A stretch of DNA of 64,000 nucleotides from UBA2357 sp046295975 (lineage in GTDB: Bacteria; Pseudomonadota; Gammaproteobacteria; Burkholderiales; Rhodocyclaceae). Both the position numbers and the translations under genes were made by a program. The DNA lies in the NCBI GenBank assembly GCA_046295975.1, contig JBKBMG010000003.1:1-64000 (forward strand). Direction: 5' to 3'. The notes beneath the pieces are model-generated. The model ran no database searches and was not told the DNA's origin. It saw only the letters and a program-made list of their open reading frames with translations. How positions within the stretch are numbered: the stretch's first letter is position 1; each line of letters starts with the position of its first letter. Shown here one piece after another: positions 16,830 through 24,637 of the stretch.

Positions 16830-16846
16830 GTTGCCGTACGGGCAAC
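16830..16846. promoter_or_regulatory. LysR-type dyad, operator copy 2
   Basis: GTTGCC-N5-GGCAAC, identical in both half-sites and spacing to the dyad at 15756-15772 and followed by the same ACAC/ACT sequence. It ends ten bases before the candidate -35, an appropriate place for LysR-type activation of the downstream membrane protein genes. Confidence 0.65.
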
Positions 16847-16856
16847 ACTTTCGCAC

Positions 16857-16886
16857 TTGTATTGTCATCGCAGCCACTCTTAGATT
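16857..16886 (+). promoter_or_regulatory. Candidate sigma70 promoter for the DUF3100-like operon
   Basis: TTGTAT (16857-16862) and TAGATT (16881-16886) are separated by 18 bases. A start near 16893 would leave a leader of over 200 bases before the DUF3100-like ATG. Confidence 0.45.
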
Positions 16887-17109
16887 GAATGCGCGTAACC
16901 GAATCGCAACACCGCTACCCGCGGTTACCTTTGCGACGCCGCGCGCCGTGGCCGGCGCGTCCGGTTGCGTGAAAAGGGGGTCGTGCTCGCGCCGGAGCCG
17001 ATCGAACACAAAGCCACCCCGGGACAGGTCCGGCAACGGACCTGTCTGCCCACCCGCCGGTGGGCGGAGGCGTCGCACACGCCTCGCGGGATCGTCAGAG
17101 AGCCTGGAA

Positions 17110-17943
17110 ATGCCGCATCGATTCGCCAACTGGAAGATGCACCTCGTCGTGCTCGCGCTCGTCGTGGTGTCGGAAGCCATCTACATGAAACGCATCCCCG
17201 TGGGACCGGGTGTGCTGTTGCTGCTGCCGCTGCTTTACGCCTTCGTCCTCGCCATCTTCTTCAACCCCAACATCGTCGGTGCCGCCCGGCGAATCATCTC
17301 GGACAGACAGGTCCAGGCAGCTTCGCCGATCATCGTGATCGCGATCATGCCCTTCATCGCCAAGTTCGGCACCCTCATCGGACCATCGATGAACACCTTG
17401 ATCGCCGCTGGCCCAGCGCTGCTGCTGCAGGAATTCGGCAACCTCGCGACCATGGTGGTGGCCATGCCGGTGGCCGTGCTGCTATTCCGCATGGGCCGCG
17501 AGTCCATCGGTGCGACCTACTCCATCGCGCGCGAACCCAATATCGCCATCATCTCGGATCGCTACGGCCTCAGCGGACCGGAAGGCACGGGGGTGATGGG
17601 GGTGTACGTGATCGGCACCATCTTCGGCGGCGTCTTCTTCGCGCTGATGGCCTCGTACATCGGCTCGACCGGCTGGATTCACCCCAGCGCCCTGGCAATG
17701 GCCTGCGGCGTGGGCAGCGGTGGCATGATGGCCGCCTGCGCGGGTTCGCTGGCCGAGGTCGTGCCGACGATGAAGGACGAGATTCTCGCCTTCGCCGGCG
17801 CAAGCAACCTGCTCACCAACGCTACCGGCCTGTACGTCGGCCTGTTCATCGCGCTGCCGCTGGCCGAACGCATCTACCGCCTGCTCGCCGGCAAGCGCGA
17901 CAGTGCCGCTGCTGCCCTTTCCACCGCCAAGGCCGGAGACTGA
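17110..17943 (+). CDS. DUF3100-like integral membrane protein
   Basis: About 277 residues and almost entirely hydrophobic, with roughly eight predicted membrane segments. The ATG at 17110 is chosen because the in-frame upstream 279 bases encode Arg/Pro-rich sequence unlike the rest; its ribosome-binding site is weak. Gly-rich segments such as GVGSGGMMAACAGSLAE and GASNLLTNATGLYVGLF look like re-entrant or substrate-contacting regions. I associate it with DUF3100, a membrane family of unknown function, at moderate confidence. Four bases separate it from the small partner gene. Neighbouring amidohydrolase and LysR genes suggest uptake or export of an acylated amino acid or related acid. Confidence 0.6.
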   Translation: MPHRFANWKMHLVVLALVVVSEAIYMKRIPVGPGVLLLLPLLYAFVLAIFFNPNIVGAARRIISDRQVQAASPIIVIAIMPFIAKFGTLIGPSMNTLIAAGPALLLQEFGNLATMVVAMPVAVLLFRMGRESIGATYSIAREPNIAIISDRYGLSGPEGTGVMGVYVIGTIFGGVFFALMASYIGSTGWIHPSALAMACGVGSGGMMAACAGSLAEVVPTMKDEILAFAGASNLLTNATGLYVGLFIALPLAERIYRLLAGKRDSAAAALSTAKAGD

Positions 17944-17946
17944 GAC

Positions 17947-18420
17947 ATGAACGCCGTACAACGCCCGAAAATCCATCTCTCCGAACATTTCAGCGTTCTC
18001 GCCATCGTCTGCGCGATCGCGCTCATCGGCAATCGCATCGGCCCGGAAATTGGCCTGCTCGAGGCCTTGCCCGGCATGGCGATCATTCTGGCCATGGTCA
18101 TGGCCGGGCTCGTCATCACCAAGATTGCGCCCTTCTACCTGCCCAGCGTCGCCTGGATCGCCCTCGTCAGCATCGTGCTCACGCTGCCCGGGATGCCCGG
18201 CTCGGCATTCATCCTCGCGCACGTACAGAAAGTCAACGTGCTGGCGCTGGTGACGCCGGTACTCGCCTATGCCGGACTGGCGATCACGCGCAGCGACGTC
18301 GAGACCTTCAAGCGCTCCGGCTGGAAGATCGTGATCGTCGCATTGCTGGTGTTCGTTGGCACCTTCATCGGCTCCGCGCTGGTCGCCGAACTGGTGATGA
18401 AGCTGCAAGGGCTGATCTGA
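17947..18420 (+). CDS. Small integral membrane partner of the DUF3100-like protein
   Basis: About 157 residues with four to five predicted membrane spans and no recognised family. A soluble N-terminal stretch of about 13 residues precedes IGNRIGPEIGLLEALPGMAI, then LVTPVLAYAGLAITRSDVE and a C-terminal span. It begins three bases after the DUF3100-like stop, so the two are probably cotranslated and may form one complex, as in transporters split over two chains. A palindromic GC-rich hairpin follows at 18429-18446. Confidence 0.7.
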   Translation: MNAVQRPKIHLSEHFSVLAIVCAIALIGNRIGPEIGLLEALPGMAIILAMVMAGLVITKIAPFYLPSVAWIALVSIVLTLPGMPGSAFILAHVQKVNVLALVTPVLAYAGLAITRSDVETFKRSGWKIVIVALLVFVGTFIGSALVAELVMKLQGLI

Positions 18421-18428
18421 TCCAAAAC

Positions 18429-18446
18429 GGCCGACCGCGGTCGGCC
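18429..18446 (+). terminator. GC palindrome after the membrane protein pair
   Basis: GGCCGACCGCGGTCGGCC is an 18-bp perfect palindrome nine bases after the stop at 18420. No T-run follows. It is probably a 3'-end hairpin. Confidence 0.45.
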
Positions 18447-18504
18447 ATCCGAGCGGCCGCCACCGCAACCCGCTCACCCGGCGATCAAGCTCCGTTGTCC
18501 GGAG

Positions 18505-18550
18505 CCGGGCGCTTCGACCAGCCTGTCGCGGCCGTAGCCGAAGCGCCCGG
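18505..18550. repeat. 12-bp inverted repeat upstream of msrB
   Basis: CCGGGCGCTTCG (18505-18516) and CGAAGCGCCCGG (18539-18550) are exact inverted arms with a 22-base loop, 93 bases before the msrB ATG. It could be a second 3'-end hairpin for the upstream operon or part of the msrB leader. Confidence 0.4.
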
Positions 18551-18643
18551 TGCCCGTTTTGTCGCGGGGTCAGTAAAATACCCGAGCGACGGCCCCGAAC
18601 ACCCCCCGCCAGGCCGCGCACCGTTCCCCACACGGAGCAGCCC

Positions 18644-19078
18644 ATGTCCAGAAAGATCGACAAACCCGAGCAGGCGTGGCGTGAGGCGCTGACGCCAATC
18701 CAGTTCCATGTCACGCGCGAAAAAGGCACGGAACGCCCCTTCACCGGCGAATACTGGGATCACTGGAAGGCCGGGGAATATCATTGTGTATGCTGCGGAA
18801 TGCCGCTGTTCCACTCCGAACACAAGTTCGACGCCGGTTGCGGCTGGCCCAGTTTCTGGAGCGCGTCCTCACCCGAGAACGTCGAGGCGCGCGACGATTT
18901 CAGCCACTTCATGCACCGCACCGAGGTCTTGTGCCAGCACTGCGGCGCCCACCTCGGGCATGTGTTCGAGGATGGTCCGGCGCCCACCGGCCTGCGCTAT
19001 TGCATCAATTCGGCGTCGATACGCTTTGTGGACGAGGCCAACGACGCCACGCCCGCAGCGCCGGATGTGCCCGAGTGA
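18644..19078 (+). CDS. msrB: Peptide-methionine (R)-S-oxide reductase
   Basis: MsrB reduces the R epimer of methionine sulfoxide in proteins using thioredoxin. At about 144 residues it is full length. Two zinc CxxC pairs are seen (CVCCGMPLF near 46 and CQHCGAHLGHVF near 96), and the catalytic Cys is in RYCINSASIRF near 118. The start follows a GGAG site. There is no signal peptide, so it is cytosolic. It is convergent with the alpha/beta hydrolase gene downstream, and no neighbour suggests a special role. Confidence 0.96.
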   Translation: MSRKIDKPEQAWREALTPIQFHVTREKGTERPFTGEYWDHWKAGEYHCVCCGMPLFHSEHKFDAGCGWPSFWSASSPENVEARDDFSHFMHRTEVLCQHCGAHLGHVFEDGPAPTGLRYCINSASIRFVDEANDATPAAPDVPE

Positions 19079-19156
19079 CCCTTGCCCCGGTACCCCCTGC
19101 CCCGGGTGATGTCTGTCCGGTGATCGCTGTGCCCGTAATGTCGCTGGCGCAACGAC

Positions 19157-20098
19157 TCAATCGAGACCGCCGGGCGCGTGCGGACGCAGCAGGAACGCGC
19201 GTACGACGTCGATCTGTCCGGCGTCCATGAGCATGGGCGCATGGCCGATACCGGGGAACTCCACCAATTCGGCCATCGGCCCGGCCCTGCCCATCTCCTG
19301 AAATACCGAAGCCTCGAGCAGATCCGACTCGGCGCCGCGCAAGGCGAGCGTCGGGCAGCGCACCGCCCGGTAGGTGTCCCACAGGTCAACATCCGCCACC
19401 AGCGGTGTAGTGCGGAACACGTCGCCGATGCCTGGATCGTAGATCATCGCAAAACCGCCCTCGACCGGCCGCACCGAATAGCAGGTGAGATGCCGCCACT
19501 GTGCATCGGTCAGCGGTCCGAACGGGGCGCTTACCTCGCGAATCCAGGCCTCGGCCTCGTCCATGCTGGCGAAGCGCGGCGCCCGGCCCACGTACTGCCC
19601 GATGCGCCGCAGCGACACCGCGGTGATCACCGGCCCTACATCGTTGACCACCAGGCGCGAGATCGGTGAATGCGGCATGGCCGCGATCAGCATGCCGATG
19701 ATGCCGCCCATCGAGGTTCCAACCCAGTGCAGCGTGCCGGCGTTGAGCCGGGCGATCAGGGTGATCATGTCCGACACGTAGAGCGGGAAGCCGTAGTCGG
19801 TTTTCACCCCCAGCCAGTCGCTGCGCCCGCGCCCGACCACGTCCGGACACACCACCCGGTAGTCGTCGGCGAGCGCACGTGCGAGTTCGTCGAAGTCCCG
19901 CCCGTTGCGGGTCAGGCCATGGGCGCAGACCAGCACCCGCGGGTTGTCCGGGTCGCCCCACTCGGTGTAGGCCATGCGGTGCAAACCGTGCGGCCCCAGA
20001 CACTGCACCGAGCGCTCGCGCACCGCGCGCCTGTACCGCGCCGCAGCGTCGGGCGGTTGAAAGATCTTGCGCAGGCTCTCAAGCAGGCTCATCGACAT
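19157..20098 (-). CDS. Alpha/beta hydrolase
   Basis: About 313 residues. VLVCAHGLTRNGRDF near 60 gives the oxyanion-hole HG motif, VGTSMGGIIGM near 128 the nucleophilic Ser elbow, and GIGHAPMLMD near 285 the catalytic His. A catalytic Asp is likely in the LRGAESDLL segment. The fold resembles esterase / haloalkane dehalogenase-like hydrolases of broad specificity. The first ATG is at 20098 (a second lies two codons in, and a TTG extends it by four codons). It is monocistronic between msrB and comEC. The substrate is not predictable. Confidence 0.85.
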   Translation of the reverse strand: MSMSLLESLRKIFQPPDAAARYRRAVRERSVQCLGPHGLHRMAYTEWGDPDNPRVLVCAHGLTRNGRDFDELARALADDYRVVCPDVVGRGRSDWLGVKTDYGFPLYVSDMITLIARLNAGTLHWVGTSMGGIIGMLIAAMPHSPISRLVVNDVGPVITAVSLRRIGQYVGRAPRFASMDEAEAWIREVSAPFGPLTDAQWRHLTCYSVRPVEGGFAMIYDPGIGDVFRTTPLVADVDLWDTYRAVRCPTLALRGAESDLLEASVFQEMGRAGPMAELVEFPGIGHAPMLMDAGQIDVVRAFLLRPHAPGGLD

Positions 20099-20198
20099 GT
20101 CCAGGAACAATGTGATTGAAGTGTAACGCGCTCCCCCACCCTCTGGGGCGCCACCTCACCCCGGGAGCGCCCCGGAGGGGGGCGCGTCAACCGGCACA

Positions 20199-22592
20199 TC
20201 AGCCGCCGTGCCAGTAGCGTGGCTTCAGCACCCGGTGGGCGGTGACGGCAACACCGCCATCATCGACGCGTACGATGATCGCGCCGTTCCGGTCGGTGCG
20301 CCAGTTCCGCGCGCCGGCCTGCTCCCAGCGCGCCAGCACCTGCGGGTGGGGGTGGCCAAAGGGATTGAGATTGCCGACCGCGTGGATCGCATGGTTGGCG
20401 GCCACCGCGCGCACGAAGCCGGGGGTCGACGAAGAGCGGCTGCCGTGGTGCGGCACCAGGACCACCTCACTGGCCAGCTGGGCAGCGCCGCGGGCAAGCA
20501 GGCTGCGCTCGGCCGGCCCCTCTATGTCGCCAGCCAGCAGCATCGCGCCACCCGCTGCCACCACCCGCAGCACGCAGGAGTTGTCGTTGTTCTTGCGGAA
20601 GACCGCCTCGTGGGCAGACGGATGAAGCAGCTCGAAGCGTACCCCGTCCCACTCCCAGACGTCGCCCGCCCGGCAACCCACCGGTACGGCGGCGGAGGCC
20701 GTCAGCAATCGATGCCCGGGCGCCAACCCCGACACAATCTCGTCCACTGCGATGCCGCCCAGCAGTGCGGCCGCGCCTCCGGTGTGGTCGGTGTCGTCAT
20801 GGGACAGCACCAGCCGGTCGATCCGCCGCACCCCCGCCGACCCCAGATATGGCAACAACACCCGCTCGCCGGCATCGGCATCCGGTCCGTAGGGCGGGCC
20901 GGTGTCGTAGATGAGATCGCGGCTGGCGGTCTGCACATGCACCGCCATGCCGTTGCCGACGTCGAGCACGGTCGCGACGAAGCTGCCCGACAACGGTCGC
21001 GGCGGCGACCAGGCAAGCAAAGGCAGCAGGGCGAGCACACCCACCACCCGCGCAGGGGTACCGCGTGGCATCAGCAGCCAGGCCATTCCCACGCATCCGA
21101 CCGCGAGCAAGCCCGTCGGCGGCGCGGCCTGGCGCCACAGCGCGAATGGCAGGCTGGCCAACCCGTCCAGGGCATGCATCATCACGGTGGTCAGCGCATG
21201 AGCAAGTACCAGCAGCGGCGGCCACGGCACGATGATGGCGAGCAGCGCCAGCGGCGCGATGGCGAAACTCACCAGCGGAATGGCCAACGCATTGGCCAGG
21301 GGCGATACCAGCGGGAAGGCGTCGAACAGCGCGAGCAGCAACGGCACGGTAAACAGCGTGATGGCGATCTGAACCCGTACCGCACCGCGCCAGCCACGCA
21401 TCGCCTCCATGCGCCCCGCGGCGACGTAGATAATCGCGCCGACCGCCCCGAAGGACAGCCAGAATCCAGCCGCCAGCACCGCCCACGGGTCGACCAGCAG
21501 CACACCAAGCAAGGCCAGCGAGAGCGCCCGCAACGGGCGGGCCGCGCGCCCGGCGAGCAATACCCCCGCACCCACCGCGAGCATGATCAAGGCCCGCTGG
21601 GTGGGCAGCCCGAGTCCGGCCATCAACGCGTAGGCACACGCCGCCACCAGACCCGCCGTCACCGCCGCCTTGCGCGCGGGCAGACGCAACATCAGCCAGG
21701 CCGAGCGGCGCCAGGCCCAGCCCGCGAGGGCACCGGCGAGTACCGCGACCAGCGACACATGCAAGCCGGAAATGCTGACCAGATGGGCCACACCGGTGCT
21801 GCGGAAAGTCTGCCAATGCGCTTGACCAATCGCGCGCTGGTCGCCGACTGCGAGCGCGATCAGCACGCCGGCGTGGTCGCGCCCATCGAGCTGCATCGCG
21901 AAGCGGCGCCGGACGTCCTCGCGCAGGCGATGGACGCGATTCATCACCCCGTGCACCGCATCGTCCACACGCTGATTGACACCCTGGGTACGCACGTAAC
22001 CGGTCGCCCGAATGCCGCGTTCGAGCAACCACGCCTCATAGTCAAAACCGTCGGGATTGCTGAATCCGTGCGGGCGCCGCAGACGCACGGTCAGCGTCCA
22101 GCGCTCGCCCGGCCCCATATCGGGCAAGGCTGCGGCATCACGCCCACGCGCAGGGTACCAGGACAGCGTGATCCGCCCGGGCACCGGCACTGCCTCCGGC
22201 GGTCCGCCCCCAGCACCCGGCTCCGGTGCGTGCGCCGAACTCACGACCAGTTCGAAGCGCAGGCTGCGGTCGCGCCGCTGAGGCAAGCCGCTGACCACAC
22301 CGTGGACCACGACGTCCCGCCCCTGCCAGGCCTCCGGCAAGGCGTCGCCAAGTCGCACCTCGGCGCGCCACGCGGCGTAGCCAAACCCCAGCGCGAGCCC
22401 GCACAGCAGCAGCACGCCCGCTCGCACCCTGGCGCGCGCCCCTTCGCGCCACGCGCTCCGCTGACGCCAGCCCCAGGCGAACCCGACGGCCGCAGCAAGC
22501 GTCATAGACATCAGGATCCAAACCTCGGGCAGGGATGCGCGCGACTGAAGCAGGCACACCCCCAGAGCGAATCCGATCACCGCAATCATCAT
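20199..22592 (-). CDS. comEC: ComEC/Rec2-type DNA uptake channel protein
   Basis: About 797 residues. ComEC carries single-stranded DNA across the inner membrane during natural transformation. The N-terminal DUF4131-type region with several membrane spans is followed by the competence core (VSISGLHVSLVAVLAG near 266), more spans, and a C-terminal metallo-beta-lactamase-like domain with LSHDDTDHTGGAAALL near 598. The DxDH ligands are present in that domain, unlike in some ComEC proteins. The start is at the paired ATG (22592, 22589), which opens the first hydrophobic segment. The gene is divergent from the DUF2062 gene, with starts about 120 bases apart. No other competence gene is in the window. 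Confidence 0.93.
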   Translation of the reverse strand: MMIAVIGFALGVCLLQSRASLPEVWILMSMTLAAAVGFAWGWRQRSAWREGARARVRAGVLLLCGLALGFGYAAWRAEVRLGDALPEAWQGRDVVVHGVVSGLPQRRDRSLRFELVVSSAHAPEPGAGGGPPEAVPVPGRITLSWYPARGRDAAALPDMGPGERWTLTVRLRRPHGFSNPDGFDYEAWLLERGIRATGYVRTQGVNQRVDDAVHGVMNRVHRLREDVRRRFAMQLDGRDHAGVLIALAVGDQRAIGQAHWQTFRSTGVAHLVSISGLHVSLVAVLAGALAGWAWRRSAWLMLRLPARKAAVTAGLVAACAYALMAGLGLPTQRALIMLAVGAGVLLAGRAARPLRALSLALLGVLLVDPWAVLAAGFWLSFGAVGAIIYVAAGRMEAMRGWRGAVRVQIAITLFTVPLLLALFDAFPLVSPLANALAIPLVSFAIAPLALLAIIVPWPPLLVLAHALTTVMMHALDGLASLPFALWRQAAPPTGLLAVGCVGMAWLLMPRGTPARVVGVLALLPLLAWSPPRPLSGSFVATVLDVGNGMAVHVQTASRDLIYDTGPPYGPDADAGERVLLPYLGSAGVRRIDRLVLSHDDTDHTGGAAALLGGIAVDEIVSGLAPGHRLLTASAAVPVGCRAGDVWEWDGVRFELLHPSAHEAVFRKNNDNSCVLRVVAAGGAMLLAGDIEGPAERSLLARGAAQLASEVVLVPHHGSRSSSTPGFVRAVAANHAIHAVGNLNPFGHPHPQVLARWEQAGARNWRTDRNGAIIVRVDDGGVAVTAHRVLKPRYWHGG

Positions 22593-22714
22593 TCCGGCAT
22601 TATGCTGAACACATTGCTGCGGAACAAGCGCGGCGCCCGCCGCATAGCGTCGCGCATCCCCTCGCACGCCGACACGCAAGCCCGCTACAATCGCCGCTCG
22701 CCGAGTCCCGAAAT

Positions 22715-23269
22715 ATGCGCAACCGCCTGAAGAAGCTGCTTCCCGACCACGAAACGGTGCATACCAACCGCTGGCTGCGCCCGTTCGCCAATACCTTGCT
22801 CCACCCCCGGCTGTGGCATCTCAACCGCCATTCCGCCGCCGGCGCGGTGGCCGTCGGTCTGTTCTGCGGCCTGATCCCAGGACCGTTCCAGATGATGGGC
22901 GCCGCCGTCGCCTGCGTGGTGTTCAAGGTCAATCTGCCGCTGGCCTTGCTCACCACGCTGTACACCAACCCGCTGACCATCGTGCCACTTTACTTGGTGG
23001 CCTATACGCTGGGCGCCTTGATCCTCGGCGGGCAAGCAGGGGGCTTCGTCAAACCACCGGAATGGGGTGAAAAGAGCCTCTTGGAATGGGTGGGTGCGCT
23101 CACCCACTGGACGCTGAATCTGGGCCAGCCGCTGGCGCTCGGGCTAATCCTGCTCGCCGCCGGTCTGTCGCTGGCCGGCTACTTCGGTGTGCGCGCGGCG
23201 TGGCGCGTGTGGCTGATCCGGAGCTGGCACGCCCGCGCCGACAAGCGCCGGCAGTCCCAAAACGACTGA
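22715..23269 (+). CDS. DUF2062 family membrane protein
   Basis: About 184 residues starting at the ATG of MRNRLKKLLPDHE. The DUF2062 core is visible: AAGAVAVGLFCGLIPGPFQM near 45-65, then TTLYTNPLTIVPLYLVAY, with three to four membrane spans and a basic C terminus. The family is widespread and of unknown function. It is divergent from comEC and convergent with the next unknown gene; no context suggests a role. Confidence 0.85.
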   Translation: MRNRLKKLLPDHETVHTNRWLRPFANTLLHPRLWHLNRHSAAGAVAVGLFCGLIPGPFQMMGAAVACVVFKVNLPLALLTTLYTNPLTIVPLYLVAYTLGALILGGQAGGFVKPPEWGEKSLLEWVGALTHWTLNLGQPLALGLILLAAGLSLAGYFGVRAAWRVWLIRSWHARADKRRQSQND

Positions 23270-23311
23270 CACGCCGCGCCGCTCGCCGCCGCCAAGCGCT
23301 TCACCCGCGGC

Positions 23312-23917
23312 TCAGCCCCCCACCAGCGACAGATAGGCGTCGCGCGTGGCCGGCGATACCGCGGCCAGCACCTGCTGGTAGGAGGACTTGTGGCGCGCCA
23401 GCAGACGCGCCGATGCGACCGCCTTGGACTTGCAGTACCAGTGGCAGGTGTGCTGCATCAGCAACATCTCGGCCGACAGCGTAAAGGCGCGCTGCTTTGG
23501 CGGCAGGGCCTCGGCGTTGTGGACGATGCGCTCCAGCCCGCGCGCGTGAATGGCCAGTGCCGCCCGCAGATCGAACATCGCCCCCGGAAACAAGCGGTCT
23601 GCAAACGGCACAGCGATCCCCAGCTTGCTTACCCGAACCAACTCGCCCGGCACCTTCGCCATATCCGCGGCAAAACGCCCGAACTGCCCGCTCAGGGCGG
23701 CCTCGTCGTTGGCCAACAGCGCCCAGATCTGATTCTGGCGGGCGGTCGCCGTCTCACCCAGGGCACGCGAATAGCCCTCGGTAAGGTTCTCCATGAGCCG
23801 CTCGATACGGTAGTTCTGCAGATGGGCGGCGAGTAGCGACACCCGCCGGCGTTGTTCGCGCGCGTTGAGCACGAAGAATCCGACCGCGAACGCAACCGGC
23901 AATAGATAGGCTTCCAT
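23312..23917 (-). CDS. Conserved hypothetical protein with N-terminal membrane anchor
   Basis: About 201 residues. One hydrophobic segment (residues 3-17) at the extreme N terminus is followed by a basic stretch (NAREQRRR), suggesting a cytosol-facing single-pass anchor. The rest is helical and Ala/Leu/Arg-rich, with an unusual HTCHWYCKSKA near 160 that contains two Cys and two His. It lies 18 bases downstream of lolD in the same direction, so it may be the last gene of the lolC-lolD operon. I recognise no family. A link to lipoprotein sorting is only positional. Confidence 0.6.
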   Translation of the reverse strand: MEAYLLPVAFAVGFFVLNAREQRRRVSLLAAHLQNYRIERLMENLTEGYSRALGETATARQNQIWALLANDEAALSGQFGRFAADMAKVPGELVRVSKLGIAVPFADRLFPGAMFDLRAALAIHARGLERIVHNAEALPPKQRAFTLSAEMLLMQHTCHWYCKSKAVASARLLARHKSSYQQVLAAVSPATRDAYLSLVGG

Positions 23918-23935
23918 TCGATTCGAAGTCCGCGT

Positions 23936-24637
23936 TCAGTTCGTCGTTGCCTCGACCAGGCGCCCGTCCTCCAGACGCAACTGGCGTTGTGCGCGACGGG
24001 CCAGCGACTCGTCGTGGGTGACGATGATGAAACTTGTGTGGAGGCGTTCGTTGAGCCCCAGCATCAGGTCGAACACCGCGTCGGCGGTACGACGATCGAG
24101 GTTGCCGGTAGGCTCGTCGGCGAGTACGCAAGCGGGCTGGGTAACCAGCGCGCGCGCAATTGCGGCACGCTGGCGTTCGCCGCCCGACAATTCGCCCGGC
24201 GTGTGATCGAGGCGGTGGCCCAGCCCGACCTCGGTCAGCATGCGCGCCGCCGTCTCATTGGCCTGATCGCTCGGCACGCGCCGGATATACAGCGGCATGG
24301 CGACGTTCTCCAGCGCGGAGAACTCACCCAACAGGTGGTGAAACTGATATATGAAGCCCAGCGCCTGGTTGCGCATGCGTCCCCGCTCGGCATCCTTCAT
24401 TTCCGAGAAGTCCTGGCCCAGCAGCGACACCCGGCCGCTGCTGGGCTTGTCCAGGCCGCCGAGCAAGTGCAGCAAGGTGCTCTTGCCGGAACCGGAGGCG
24501 CCGACGATGGCCACCCGCTCGCCACACGCGACGCTGAAATCCACGTCCTGCAGCACGGCCAGCGCGTCTGCCCCCTCGCGAAAAATCTTGCCCAGACCCT
24601 CGCAGGCAAGCACCGGCACGGCATTCTCATCACTCAT
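23936..24637 (-). CDS. lolD: Lipoprotein-releasing ABC transporter ATPase
   Basis: LolD drives release of outer-membrane lipoproteins from the inner membrane to LolA. About 233 residues from the ATG at 24637, which overlaps the lolC stop by eight bases. Walker A is GASGSGKST near 44, the signature LSGGERQRAAIARAL near 150 and Walker B CVLADEPTGNLD near 172. The LolD-style Q-loop and FHHLLGEFSALENV segment are present. Translational coupling to the permease gene supports the Lol assignment over MacB-type exporters. Confidence 0.94.
   Translation of the reverse strand: MSDENAVPVLACEGLGKIFREGADALAVLQDVDFSVACGERVAIVGASGSGKSTLLHLLGGLDKPSSGRVSLLGQDFSEMKDAERGRMRNQALGFIYQFHHLLGEFSALENVAMPLYIRRVPSDQANETAARMLTEVGLGHRLDHTPGELSGGERQRAAIARALVTQPACVLADEPTGNLDRRTADAVFDLMLGLNERLHTSFIIVTHDESLARRAQRQLRLEDGRLVEATTN

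Larger units (their letters stand above)
16806..17109 (+). other. 304-bp regulatory region upstream of the DUF3100-like gene
   Basis: This holds the second LysR-type dyad (16830-16846) and a sigma70-like promoter (16857-16886), both listed separately. A further palindrome AACGC-AA-GCGTT overlaps the dyad at 16821-16832. The remaining 200 bases or so are a long, GC-rich leader with several short inverted repeats (for example ACAGGTCCG/CGGACCTGT around 17021-17044). No reading frame in it looks genuine. Confidence 0.5.

Noticed and set aside
20208..22730. 840-codon plus-strand frame opposite comEC
   Set aside because: Low-complexity Arg/Gln/His/Pro sequence; comEC on the minus strand has clear motifs.
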